From the NCBI GenBank assembly GCA_963837635.1, contig CAWINY010000003.1, positions 310,001-374,000 on the forward strand: DNA of 64,000 nucleotides. The letters run 5' to 3'. This DNA comes from CAWINY01 sp963837635 (lineage in GTDB: Bacteria; Acidobacteriota; Terriglobia; Terriglobales; Acidobacteriaceae). Numbering within the stretch: position 1 is the first letter of the stretch; every line of letters begins with the position of its first letter. The translations under genes and the position numbers were made by a program. A model generated the notes under the pieces. It did not search any database, was not told where the DNA came from, and saw nothing but the letters and a program-made list of their open reading frames with translations. Below, one piece after another: positions 8,761-20,027 of this stretch.

Positions 8761-8789
8761 TTGGATTTTCGCGAAATGCGGGGCAGAAT
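8761..8789 (+). promoter_or_regulatory. possible sigma-70 type promoter of the 20-aa peptide gene
   Basis: TTGGAT (8761-8766), a 17-bp spacer, then CAGAAT (8784-8789). It lies 84 bases before the ATG at 8874. Judged by eye only. Confidence 0.35.
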
Positions 8790-8873
8790 ACCTCCTCAGT
8801 GATTGGTGATCAGTCGTGAAATTTTTCCGCTGATCACAAACCAGGAACTCAAATTCAAGGGAGGATTTGTTCC

Positions 8874-8936
8874 ATGGCTTGCGCAAAACCGAAGGCTAAG
8901 AAACCCGCCGCCAAGAAAGTGGCGAAAAAGAAATAG
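8874..8936 (+). CDS. tiny Lys/Ala-rich peptide, 20 aa
   Basis: An ATG preceded by an excellent ribosome site (AAGGGAGG, spacing eight) opens a 20-codon frame: MACAKP, then alternating Lys and Ala/Pro pairs ending KKVAKKK. Nine of the 20 residues are Lys. A perfect intrinsic terminator follows 29 bases after the stop, so ribosome site, frame and terminator make a complete small transcription unit. The composition recalls the Lys/Ala tails of histone H1-like proteins, suggesting nucleic-acid binding; that is inference. The single Cys at position 3 is odd for such a peptide. Confidence 0.65.
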   Translation: MACAKPKAKKPAAKKVAKKK

Positions 8937-8965
8937 CAGAACTGAGTACTATTCCCCGTTTTCTG

Positions 8966-8998
8966 TCGCCCCGGGTTTGATCCGGGGCGAATTTTTTT
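8966..8998 (+). terminator. intrinsic terminator
   Basis: A 9-bp perfect stem (8966-8974 with 8982-8990, TCGCCCCGG / CCGGGGCGA), a seven-base loop and a T7 tract at 8992-8998. It ends the tiny-peptide transcript. Confidence 0.88.
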
Positions 8999-9137
8999 GG
9001 CCGGTAGAGTCGTGTGTTGTCCAGGAAATTCGAGCCGAGTCATGCTGACGGTGAACGCAGCGAAGCAGAATTCTTTACTCCCTTCGGTCGCGTCAATCCG
9101 TTCCCATCCGTCCAATCCGCGGTAAGTACGTTCGGCT

Positions 9138-10493
9138 TCAGGTGCCGGTTTCGCTCAAACTTGTCCCTGCCGTCCAGCTTTCCTCGGCCTGCTTCTCGTG
9201 CAACCACTGCTGCATGCGCTGCGCACAGGCGTCTTCCATGCCCGTGAAGCGCATGCCCGCGCGACCTTGGGCATCGCTCCACACCAGTTGAGCGTGGGCG
9301 GAGATCCGATCCTGCTCTCCTGGAAGGACGAATTCGACGGACAGCTCGCCTTCCAGCCGCGTTGCCTCGATGACTCCCTGCACCCCCAGGCCGCCCGCGC
9401 TGACATTGCGAGAAGTCAGCACCTGCTCCCCATGGGGCGAGACAATGGATATGGGTACGGCCACAGTCGCACGGAAATACTGCTGATCGGGAGGCCTTAG
9501 CGAACGCACCTTGCGCTCATCGATCCGATATTGCTTCAGCTTCCGGCTGAGCGTGCGGCGGGAAATGCCCAGCCGCGCCGCCGCCAGCCCCTGATGTCCA
9601 CTCGTGTAGGCCAAGGTTCGGAGAATGGCCTGCTTCTCCAAGCTGTCGAGCGCCGCCGGTTGCCCGTGCTCGCGCGCCGCTTCGCCCTCGCCAGTCGCGC
9701 CCGCGCGGGCGAACTCTTGCGGAAGGTCCTCGATCCGGATCTCGTCGCCGGGGGCGTTCATGGCCGCCTGCAGGGCAATATTCCGGAGTTCGCGCACGTT
9801 GCCCGGCCACGAATAGGTCTGAAGGGCTCCGATGGCGTCCCTCGAAAGGCGCACCTGCGGATACGACTGGCGGAGAAAGTGTTCCGCCAGAGCCGCAATA
9901 TCGTCGATGCGCTCTCGCAGGGGCGGGACACGCAGTTGGAATTGGCTGAGCCGGTGATAGAGATCGCTGCGGAACCGGCCCGCCTGGATGGCGTCCTCTA
10001 AAGACCGGTTAGTGGCGGCGACAATGCGCACGTCCACGCTCACCTTGCGTGTTCCCCCCAGGCGATAGTAAGGCACTCCATCCAGAATGCGCAGCAGCTT
10101 GGCCTGGACCCGGGATTCGAGTTCGCCGATTTCGTCGAGAAACAGCGTGCCCTGGTCGGCCAGTTCGAACAGGCCGGGCTTGGTGGTATCGGCCCCGCTA
10201 AACGCGCCTTTCTCGTAGCCAAACAACTCGCTTTCCACGAGGTGCTCGGGCAGCGCGGCGCAATTGATGTCCACCCAGGGCCGGGCGGCACGCAGCGAGT
10301 GGGCATGGATGGCGCGCGCGATCAATTCCTTGCCCACTCCCGTTTCGCCGGTAATCAGGATGGCGGCGTTGCCCCGAGCCACGCGCTGGACCATGCTCAT
10401 CAGCGCAATCATGGGGGCGCTGGAGATGACCGCCTCCATTTCATGCACGCGCACGATCTTGGTTTCCAGCGCCAGGTTGGCTGCAGATGCCAC
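9138..10493 (-). CDS. sigma-54-dependent activator with C-terminal PilZ domain
   Basis: 451 residues, cytoplasmic. There is no N-terminal receiver; the AAA+ domain starts near residue 20 with Walker A GETGVGKE (49-56), the sigma-54 contact loop GAFSGA (96-101, Ser in place of the common Thr), Walker B LFLDE (D120-E121) and an SWPGNVRELRN sensor II region. A Fis-type helix-turn-helix (about 285-325, AAARLGISRRTLSRKL) follows. Residues 340-435 look like a PilZ domain (NVSAGGLGV for the NxSxxG motif), but the first Arg motif is degenerate: RATVA, lacking the second Arg. It is divergent from the c-di-GMP enzyme gene at 10796, suggesting control of or by that messenger. Targets are unknown. Confidence 0.88.
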   Translation of the reverse strand: MASAANLALETKIVRVHEMEAVISSAPMIALMSMVQRVARGNAAILITGETGVGKELIARAIHAHSLRAARPWVDINCAALPEHLVESELFGYEKGAFSGADTTKPGLFELADQGTLFLDEIGELESRVQAKLLRILDGVPYYRLGGTRKVSVDVRIVAATNRSLEDAIQAGRFRSDLYHRLSQFQLRVPPLRERIDDIAALAEHFLRQSYPQVRLSRDAIGALQTYSWPGNVRELRNIALQAAMNAPGDEIRIEDLPQEFARAGATGEGEAAREHGQPAALDSLEKQAILRTLAYTSGHQGLAAARLGISRRTLSRKLKQYRIDERKVRSLRPPDQQYFRATVAVPISIVSPHGEQVLTSRNVSAGGLGVQGVIEATRLEGELSVEFVLPGEQDRISAHAQLVWSDAQGRAGMRFTGMEDACAQRMQQWLHEKQAEESWTAGTSLSETGT

Positions 10494-10706
10494 GCTTTGG
10501 CTCCATCAAGGATTTGGGCCTGGGACTTCTGCGATGGGACATCTTGTCGCATCATCCTGCGATTGCGCCAAATTGGCTCAACCGCTCGCAGCTTCATAGT
10601 GAACCGGGTACGCAGAATCAACAAATTACGATGGTCACCGCTTTGGCGGGGGCGTTGCTTAAGGAAAGGTACCTGGGCCCCCAAAAAATGATCGTAAGGA
10701 GACTCT
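10494..10706. other. divergent regulatory spacer
   Basis: Separates the sigma-54 activator from the rightward uORF/c-di-GMP enzyme unit. I see no convincing -24/-12 or -35/-10 pair. A near-palindrome GTTGTGGCGCCAACAAC lies just downstream at 10715-10731, within the small ORF, and is a candidate operator. Confidence 0.4.
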
Positions 10707-10799
10707 GTGGCCACGTTGTGGCGCCAACAACTGTCAGAAGGCTTGAATTGCACTGGGAGTGACTCTCCTTTGGAAACCCAGAGCAGGTACGAGGCATGA
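10707..10799 (+). CDS. 30-aa upstream ORF translationally coupled to the c-di-GMP enzyme
   Basis: GTG start preceded by AAGGAG (10696-10701, spacing five), the best ribosome site in this region. It encodes MATLWRQQLSEG...QSRYEA. Its TGA overlaps the ATG of the next gene (ATGA at 10796-10799), the classical arrangement for translational coupling. Either it is a leader peptide that sets expression of the enzyme, or it is a remnant of the enzyme's own N-terminus after a deletion or frameshift; the enzyme is short at that end. No homology recognised. Confidence 0.5.
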   Translation: MATLWRQQLSEGLNCTGSDSPLETQSRYEA

Positions 10800-12898
10800 T
10801 GGCACCGGAAATCTGGAGTTGCTACTGGCTCTACACACACTCGGGAATGTTGCTGCATCCGGGCATGGCGCTGAAGGCCGCGGCCGCCGCCAGCGGTTTC
10901 CTGTGCGGCACGGCGCCGATTGCCGCAAGCATCGCGCTGACCGAGGCACCGATTTTTAGCAAGCTCTGGTCCGAACCCTACCTAGGAGCGTTCCTCTATT
11001 ACCTGGCCGGGGCGGGCCTGATTGGCCTCCTCCTCTACTTCAAGCAGCACATCGGCTTCAAGGCTTGGTTATTGGCGTTGCCCCTCGTGTACTGGATCGG
11101 CCGCTCCTATCGCCTGTACTTGAGCCGCCTGAAGGACGAAAAGCGCCACGTCGAGGACATGGCGGAACTACATCTGCGAACCATTGAAGCGCTGGCGCTG
11201 GCCATCGACGCCAAGGACCATACCACCCACGATCATCTGCAGCGCGTTTCGGTTTATGCCGAGGAGATCGGCAAAGAACTCCAACTGCCAGAATCGGAGT
11301 TGGAGGCATTGAAGGCCGCAGCCATCCTGCACGACATTGGCAAGCTGGCGGTGCCGGAACACATCATCAACAAGCCCGGCCGGCTGACGCCCGAAGAATT
11401 CGACAAGATGAAAATTCACCCCATCGTCGGGGCCAAGATTCTGGAGCGGGTGAAGTTTCCCTATCCGGTGGCGCCCATTGTGCGCTCCCACCATGAGCGG
11501 TGGAACGGATCGGGTTATCCGGACGGGCTCGCCGGGGAAGCGATCCCCGTCGCGGCTCGCATTCTTGCGGCGGTGGATTGTCTGGACGCGTTGGCCTCGC
11601 CCCGGCAGTACCGGCCCGCGCTCCCTCTGGACCAGGCCATGGAACAAGTCGCCGCAAAGGCAGGCGCGGAATTCGACCCCAAGGTGGTGGCCATTCTGCA
11701 GCGCCGTTACCTTGAGCTCGAAGAACTTGCGCAGGCGCGAATCTCCGCTTACGAACTGGCCCCGGAGTCCCAGCTTGTCGCTGGGCATCTCGTCTCTCCG
11801 CCCGCTTCCGGTTTCACGGATGAGAAGGCAACGCGCGCGGCAGGAGTTGATTTTCTTTCCTCCATCGCCGGCGCCCGCCAGGAAGCCCAGACGCTGTTCG
11901 AACTCACGCACGATCTGGGCAGTTCCCTGAGCCTGGACGACACGCTGTCGGTCCTCTCGGGCCGCTTGCACAAACTGATCGCTTACGATGCCATCGCGAT
12001 CTGGATCCGCGAAGGCTCGACCCTGGCTCCGAAGCATGTGTGCGGCGAAAATTTTCGTTTGTTCGCATCGCTGGAAATCCCGGTGGGGCAGGGCTTATCC
12101 GGTTGGGTGGTGCAGAACGCCGTGCCCATCGTGAACGGTAATCCCACGGTCGAGTCCGGCTACCTCAACGATCCGGCCAAGCTCAGCACCCTGGGCTCCG
12201 CGCTGGTGGTCCCACTGGAAGGAATTGGGGGAACGATTGGGGCTCTGAGCCTCTATCGCACAGAGGCGAACGCCTTCGGAAAAGACGACTTGCGCATCCT
12301 GCTTGCCATTGCTTCCAAGGTCGCGCTTTCCATCGAAAATGCCCTGAAATTCCAGCAGGCCCAGTCCTCGGCCACCACCGATTACCTCACCGGCCTTCCC
12401 AACGCCCGTTCCTTGTTCCTGCAACTGGATCGCGAACTGGCGCGCTGCCAGCGTACGGGCTCCACTCTCGGGGTCATGGTTTGCGATCTCGACGAGTTTA
12501 AGAGCATCAACGACTGCTTCGGACATCTGGCGGGCAACCGTGCGCTGCATCTGTTCGCGCAGGCCTTGCGGGAGGACTGCCGCGACTACGACTATGTGGC
12601 GCGGTTGGGCGGCGATGAGTTTGTGATCCTGGTCCCAGGCCTCACGCCCGAAGGGGCCCGGCACAAGGCGGAACGGATCAACGAAATGGCCAAGCAGGCC
12701 GGACGCGAAGTCTGCGGGGACGAGAGAATGTCGGCCAGCATTGGCGCCGCGATCAGCGTGGACGGCTCCGACGCCGAGCAGTTGCTGGCGGAAGCCGATC
12801 GCTGCATGTACATGGCTAAGAATCCGGGGCGCGAGCCCCACGGCCTATCCCGGCCCTCTGACCGCGGGGAGAACCCGAACTCGGGAATCAATCCCTAG
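10796..12898 (+). CDS. bifunctional c-di-GMP enzyme: membrane segment, HD-GYP, GAF, GGDEF
   Basis: 700 residues. Two or three membrane helices lie in the first 105 residues. The HD-GYP phosphodiesterase domain (about 125-320) has its HD pair (H179-D180, ILHDIGK) and HHERWNGSGYPDG intact. A GAF domain spans about 370-525. The GGDEF diguanylate cyclase domain has intact RLGGDEF (near 605) and an RxxD inhibitory site (RDYD) five residues before it. Both catalytic signatures are present, so it could make and break c-di-GMP, with GAF as the sensor. Related membrane HD-GYP proteins usually have a longer N-terminal bundle. The start overlaps the stop of the 30-aa ORF. It converges with the amidase gene. 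Confidence 0.9.
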   Translation: MMAPEIWSCYWLYTHSGMLLHPGMALKAAAAASGFLCGTAPIAASIALTEAPIFSKLWSEPYLGAFLYYLAGAGLIGLLLYFKQHIGFKAWLLALPLVYWIGRSYRLYLSRLKDEKRHVEDMAELHLRTIEALALAIDAKDHTTHDHLQRVSVYAEEIGKELQLPESELEALKAAAILHDIGKLAVPEHIINKPGRLTPEEFDKMKIHPIVGAKILERVKFPYPVAPIVRSHHERWNGSGYPDGLAGEAIPVAARILAAVDCLDALASPRQYRPALPLDQAMEQVAAKAGAEFDPKVVAILQRRYLELEELAQARISAYELAPESQLVAGHLVSPPASGFTDEKATRAAGVDFLSSIAGARQEAQTLFELTHDLGSSLSLDDTLSVLSGRLHKLIAYDAIAIWIREGSTLAPKHVCGENFRLFASLEIPVGQGLSGWVVQNAVPIVNGNPTVESGYLNDPAKLSTLGSALVVPLEGIGGTIGALSLYRTEANAFGKDDLRILLAIASKVALSIENALKFQQAQSSATTDYLTGLPNARSLFLQLDRELARCQRTGSTLGVMVCDLDEFKSINDCFGHLAGNRALHLFAQALREDCRDYDYVARLGGDEFVILVPGLTPEGARHKAERINEMAKQAGREVCGDERMSASIGAAISVDGSDAEQLLAEADRCMYMAKNPGREPHGLSRPSDRGENPNSGINP

Positions 12899-12937
12899 CC
12901 CAGACCCATTTCGGGATAAACATTTCCTTCTGGGCCT

Positions 12938-15352
12938 CTACCGTTCTGCTGCTTTGACCTGGACGTTGCTCGCGCCTACCGGTTTGACTTCGGCGACCGG
13001 GCTCTTGGAAGCCATCTTCACGCCACTGAGCCCGCTGACGTAGCGTCCGATGCCCCGGTAGAGATATTCGGCGATTCGCTGCCGGTATTGCGGGGTCTGC
13101 AGCTTCTGCTCGTCGCTTGAGTTCGAGAGGAACGAGATCTCCGCCAGGATGCTGGGCATGTTGGCGCCGATCAGCACCACGAAGGGCGCCTGCTTGACCC
13201 CGCGGTTGCGCACTGCCGGCGCCTTGGCCGCAACCCCCGACCACAGCGATCTCTGCACATCCGCGGCAAACTCGTGCGATTCCTCGATTTTTTCTTTCAG
13301 CGCTATTTTCTTCACCAGATCCTGCAGGTCGTGGATGGAGGTTTCCGAGGCCGCGTTTTCGCGCGCGGCCACTTCCAGCGCGTCCACCGCCGAGGTGAAG
13401 TTCAGGTAGTAGGTCTCGATTCCCCGGATCGCGGAGTCGTCGCTGTAATTGGCATGAATCGAGATAAACAAATCGGCCTGAGCCTGATTGGCAATGGCGG
13501 TGCGCGCCTCCAGCGGGATGAAGGTATCGTCCGTACGCGTGTAGACGACCTCGGCGCCCATCTTCTGCTGCAGCAGGTTGCCCAAACGCAGCGCCACATC
13601 CAGCACCAGATCTTTTTCCTGCAATCCGTTCGGGCCCATGGTGCCGGTGTCGTGGCCACCGTGGCCGGCGTCAATCACAATCTTGCCAATCTTCAGGCCC
13701 AGCGTGCGGATGAGCGAACGGTCGCCGCTGGAAGTGGGACGCGCCTCCCGCACAGATTCGGCTGTGGTCGCCGGTAAGTGCGCGGGCGGCGCTGGCTGGG
13801 GTTGGCTGACAGTTTTCTTCAGAACCGTTTTGTCGCGCGCGGGCGGCGCTTCGAACTTCGATGGGCTGGTATTGCTGGCTACCAGGGTCGCCGGCACTTC
13901 CTGGTGCTTCGCGGGGTGGGATGGGAGGTCCGGGCTCCCGCCGGCTGGCGTGGGCGCCACCGGCTGGGCGGCGTCATGATTCGCCGGTTCGCTTCCAGCC
14001 TCGTCCTCCGCAACCAGGAATCCCCGTTGAGCGGGAATCCCATCGCTCTGCGCGACCGGCAATTGAACGTCATACTTGAGCGGGGCCACCGTGGTATCCA
14101 ACGGCTTCAGCTTGCCCTGCCTTACCTCGGTCACTTTAGCTGCGGGCGTCTCCGGCTGCGATTCCGCTTTAGTCTCCGTGCGCCGCTTAGGTTCCACGGG
14201 GCCAGCCAGCTTCGTTTCGGGCGCTCCGGGCTTGCCGTGGATGTCGATGATCAGCCGGCACGGGTTGGGAAGGAAGGACGCGGAATATTCGGCGTTTTCG
14301 CTCAGATCCAACACCACGCGCGCCGTCCCCCGGTGATAGGGCGCCACGCGGATCTTGAGCAACCGCCCATCTTGCACGTCCAGGGTCTTGCCGACTAGCG
14401 ACGAAACCAGCTTGGTATCCTGCAGGTCGAAGAAGACGCGGGCCGGAGCGGAGACGCGGCCCACTTCATAATGGACCTCGTTTTCCAGGTCGATGGCGAC
14501 GCGCGTGGAGTCCTCCGTTGACCAGTGGCGGATGCCGGTCACCCGCACGTATCGAGTCTTTGCCTGCGGCGGCATCGGCTGTGCCGGTTGCGCCGATTGC
14601 TCACCATCAGCGGCGGAGTTTTCCCGCTCCGCTTTGCTGCGCGTGCCTGTTTGTTCTTCTTCCGGCGCGTGGTTATCGCTCACGAAAAGCGTAGCGCTGG
14701 CCTCCAGGCCGGCTGTCGCGGGGGCCTCCGGCCCGCGCTCGTTGCAGCCGGCGTGGACGCCGCCAGAACAGCCGGCCTGGAGGCCAGCGCTACCAGGTTG
14801 CTTGTCCGCCTCGAGCGGTTGGGGGAGCTCCGCGAGCGCGGCTTTGGCGCTCTTGGCCAGTTCACTATGAGGATAGTGCTGCAGAAATTCCTGGTAGGCG
14901 GCCTTGGCCTGGTCCGCATCGCGCAGGTCGTCTTTGTAGATGCCGCCGATGGAAAGCAGTGCGGCAATGCGATACTTGCTGCCGGGGTACTCGCGGCGAA
15001 GAAATTTGTACTGGCCGATGGCGTCGTTCAGCGCCTTCTCGTCGTGAAAGGCGCGGCCGGCTTCCGCCAGCACTTGTGCCACCGCCAGCACGGAAGCATC
15101 TGCCTTGCTGGAGCCCGGCGCGGTGTAGTAGACGCTGCGGTAGGCGTCGGCCACGCGCTGGTAGTCGCGGCGCGTGCGTTGTTCCGCGGTACGGCTGTTC
15201 AGCTCTTGCCGCATTCTCTCGGCGGTGTCGAATTGCGCCCGCGCCATCTCCCGGCGGTCCGCCGCCAAGGACGGGAGCACCAGCAGCACCAGGATTGCGA
15301 GAGCCAGTGGAACGCGAGACGCGCAAAGTCCTTGTCGCGGAGGGTGCCCCAC
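12938..15352 (-). CDS. N-acetylmuramoyl-L-alanine amidase with TPR-like and AMIN domains
   Basis: Zinc amidase that cleaves the MurNAc-L-Ala bond in cell separation and murein turnover; exported. In order: signal peptide (VPLALAILVLLVLPSLAA), TPR-like helices (about 30-180 from this start), AMIN domain (RVTGIRHWSTEDSTRVAID), a long Pro/Ala/Glu-rich linker, and Amidase_3 (IDAGHGGHDTG, SIHANYSDD, LAEISFLSN). 804 residues from the GTG at 15352; the frame is open to a TTG at 15463, which would put 53 residues before the signal peptide. The GTG lies within a family A palindrome. Residues about 187-221 are encoded by a family B palindrome. The lytic transglycosylase gene is just upstream on the same strand. 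Confidence 0.88.
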   Translation of the reverse strand: MGHPPRQGLCASRVPLALAILVLLVLPSLAADRREMARAQFDTAERMRQELNSRTAEQRTRRDYQRVADAYRSVYYTAPGSSKADASVLAVAQVLAEAGRAFHDEKALNDAIGQYKFLRREYPGSKYRIAALLSIGGIYKDDLRDADQAKAAYQEFLQHYPHSELAKSAKAALAELPQPLEADKQPGSAGLQAGCSGGVHAGCNERGPEAPATAGLEASATLFVSDNHAPEEEQTGTRSKAERENSAADGEQSAQPAQPMPPQAKTRYVRVTGIRHWSTEDSTRVAIDLENEVHYEVGRVSAPARVFFDLQDTKLVSSLVGKTLDVQDGRLLKIRVAPYHRGTARVVLDLSENAEYSASFLPNPCRLIIDIHGKPGAPETKLAGPVEPKRRTETKAESQPETPAAKVTEVRQGKLKPLDTTVAPLKYDVQLPVAQSDGIPAQRGFLVAEDEAGSEPANHDAAQPVAPTPAGGSPDLPSHPAKHQEVPATLVASNTSPSKFEAPPARDKTVLKKTVSQPQPAPPAHLPATTAESVREARPTSSGDRSLIRTLGLKIGKIVIDAGHGGHDTGTMGPNGLQEKDLVLDVALRLGNLLQQKMGAEVVYTRTDDTFIPLEARTAIANQAQADLFISIHANYSDDSAIRGIETYYLNFTSAVDALEVAARENAASETSIHDLQDLVKKIALKEKIEESHEFAADVQRSLWSGVAAKAPAVRNRGVKQAPFVVLIGANMPSILAEISFLSNSSDEQKLQTPQYRQRIAEYLYRGIGRYVSGLSGVKMASKSPVAEVKPVGASNVQVKAAER
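14691..14793. repeat. family B palindrome inside the amidase gene
   Basis: Perfect 26-bp inverted arms at 14691-14716 and 14768-14793 (starting GTAGCGCTGGCCTCCAGGCC) around a 51-base centre. The same element, with a reverse-complemented centre, is intergenic at 24489-24590. Here it is translated in frame as GSAGLQAGC...AGLEASAT. Confidence 0.93.
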
Positions 15353-15378
15353 ATCTGCCAGGTTTTGGCAGATGTGGG
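15339..15378. repeat. family A palindrome at the amidase gene start
   Basis: GGTGCCCCACATCTGCC and GGCAGATGTGGG arms flank a short loop. It is in frame with the amidase (read as DSHICQNLADVGHPPR) and supplies the GTG at 15352. Confidence 0.88.
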
Positions 15379-15523
15379 AGTCTCGCCGGCGAGCCCCTTC
15401 GACGGCGCGTAGGGCAGGTGCCGTTGCGATCCCGAAGCCGTCCTGGATTTGGATGCCTCTCAAGTTCTGTTCTCGCGGCCCGTGGGCCCCTAACCAGCGC
15501 GTTGCTGGCTGAGGGCCGGCGAA

Positions 15524-16498
15524 TCAATCCGTATTGGTGATGGTGAGCACGCCGTTCTCATTGCGAAAAACATGTACCGGAGCCGATGGCGGCCGGATCG
15601 TCCTTTCCGAAACCGTGGTCAGCGGCCCCCCGCCGGCATACAGGTTGGAGATGGACTTCACGTAGTTCCGCGTCTCCGCTATGTTCGGCACGCCATTGCT
15701 GCGCTCGACCGCCTTCTCGCCGGCGTTGTAGGCGGCAAGCGAGCGGGGCAGGTCGCCGTCATAGTTCGTCAGCAACTGTTTAAGATGACGAACTCCGGCG
15801 TCCACGTTCTCCGCCGGATCGAACGGATGAGCGACATTCAGCTTGCGTGCCGTGTCAGGCATGAGCTGCATCAGGCCCATGGCGCCCTTGGGCGATACCG
15901 CGCGCGGGTTGAAATTCGATTCGACCTTGATCACCGCGCGCACCAGGTTCGGATCCACGCCATGGCGGACGGCGGCTTGTTCAATGGCTTGGTCGACCTC
16001 CGCCGTGGTGACCACATGGCCGCGGGCCAGCGCCTGGTAATTGGGATCGCGGACGGCCTCCGCAACCACAGCGGGCGCCGCGTTGTTCGCGCGGGCGGCG
16101 GGTTTGGTTTGAACATAAGTGGCCACTTCGGCGGCAGCCGATCTAGCGGCGCGCATCGCGGCGGGGGATTGCGGTGGAACCGGCTTCCAGCGCTGCTCCG
16201 TCCGGCTCCAGTACACGAGATAGCTGGTGCGCCGTGCGGGCGCAGACGATTCGCGGCGGTCGTCGTTCACATAAACCTTGTGGCCGTTTTCCTGCACCGA
16301 GGCGATGCCGTCCAACTCGGAAGCCATGCCTGGAATTGCCAACAGCAACAGCAAAATAGCAGGATGAAAAGCGGCTATAGCCGCTGAGGGGCGGCATGCG
16401 CGTCGAAGTGCGGGTTTCAGCAGCAGCCACATCCGCAGTAGAGACGAAGGACGCGGGGAGCGCCGTTCCTGGTCAGGTGCTAGCAGAAATGAATCCAT
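15524..16498 (-). CDS. lytic transglycosylase, SLT domain
   Basis: Cleaves the MurNAc-GlcNAc bond with anhydro-muropeptide formation, in the periplasm. 324 residues with a hydrophobic export segment (PAILLLLLAIPGMAS), a short DUF4124-like stretch (GHKVYVNDD) and the SLT fold at about 165-290: catalytic Glu in VIKVESNFNP, then SPKGAMGLMQLMPDTA and LAAYNAGE. ATG at 16432 gives a more usual signal peptide length; neither start has a strong ribosome site. Cotranscription with the downstream amidase (60-base gap) is likely, pairing two murein hydrolases. Confidence 0.9.
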   Translation of the reverse strand: MDSFLLAPDQERRSPRPSSLLRMWLLLKPALRRACRPSAAIAAFHPAILLLLLAIPGMASELDGIASVQENGHKVYVNDDRRESSAPARRTSYLVYWSRTEQRWKPVPPQSPAAMRAARSAAAEVATYVQTKPAARANNAAPAVVAEAVRDPNYQALARGHVVTTAEVDQAIEQAAVRHGVDPNLVRAVIKVESNFNPRAVSPKGAMGLMQLMPDTARKLNVAHPFDPAENVDAGVRHLKQLLTNYDGDLPRSLAAYNAGEKAVERSNGVPNIAETRNYVKSISNLYAGGGPLTTVSERTIRPPSAPVHVFRNENGVLTITNTD

Positions 16499-16660
16499 AA
16501 GCTGTCCGTAGTACTACGCGAAGCAGCGCGCACTAACCGGCGGAACTTGCGCCAGAGTATCGCTATTGTGGCATGGCAGGAGCCCCCGGGCAATCAGGGC
16601 TTTCCAGGGTGAATCACGGAAGTAAGGGGCCCGATGAGCGCCGGATCCGAATTGAAGGGC

Positions 16661-19420
<2,760 letters not shown>

Positions 19421-19598
19421 GGGAACTCAATCATGCGCGGACGCGCAAATGCCAAGCCAAATTCTAGCATTGCCAGAACACATAACACGGAGGCACCCTT
19501 CGCCTTTCCTCAGGGCATGCTCGGGCACGCAGAAGGAAGCCGTGGAGGCCCACTCAAGGGGGATGGTTGGTGAGGGAGTCCCGTAGTGACGGCACGCC

Positions 19599-20027
19599 CT
19601 ATGCAGTTTCCTCCAGCGCTTTGCCGATAACGCGGATCGCACTCTCCGTCATTTGAAGCGGGGCGAGATCATCGGGAGTCGCCCAGCGGACCTCGTCGGC
19701 GTCGCCGCCGGCGCACAGTGCGCCGCCCACCACACGGCACCGGAAATCGAGCAACACATAGTGATATCGGGTACGACCATCCGCGTCGGTGACGATGCTG
19801 TCGAAAACATCGATCACCTCTCCCACTTCGACCACCAGGCCGGTTTCCTCCTGCGCCTCGCGCGCCGCACCTTGACGCAGAGTTTCGCCCAGCTCGAGCA
19901 CGCCGCCGGGAATGGACCAATGGCCCTTTAGCGGTTCGCCGCCACGCTTGACCAGCAGCACGCGTCCGTCTTGAACGATAACGGCGCCGACGCCAACGAT
20001 TGGCCGGTCGGGATAGTCACGTTTCAT
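19599..20027 (-). CDS. Nudix hydrolase
   Basis: 142 residues with a complete Nudix box starting GGVLELGETLRQGAAREAQE and continuing ETGL, in a standard fold (VGVGAVIVQDGRVLLVKRG; GHWSIPGG). Hydrolyses a nucleoside diphosphate linked to some group; the substrate (ADP-ribose, 8-oxo-dGTP or other) cannot be read from the sequence. Spacers on both sides contain repeats, so it is probably monocistronic. Confidence 0.9.
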   Translation of the reverse strand: MKRDYPDRPIVGVGAVIVQDGRVLLVKRGGEPLKGHWSIPGGVLELGETLRQGAAREAQEETGLVVEVGEVIDVFDSIVTDADGRTRYHYVLLDFRCRVVGGALCAGGDADEVRWATPDDLAPLQMTESAIRVIGKALEETA

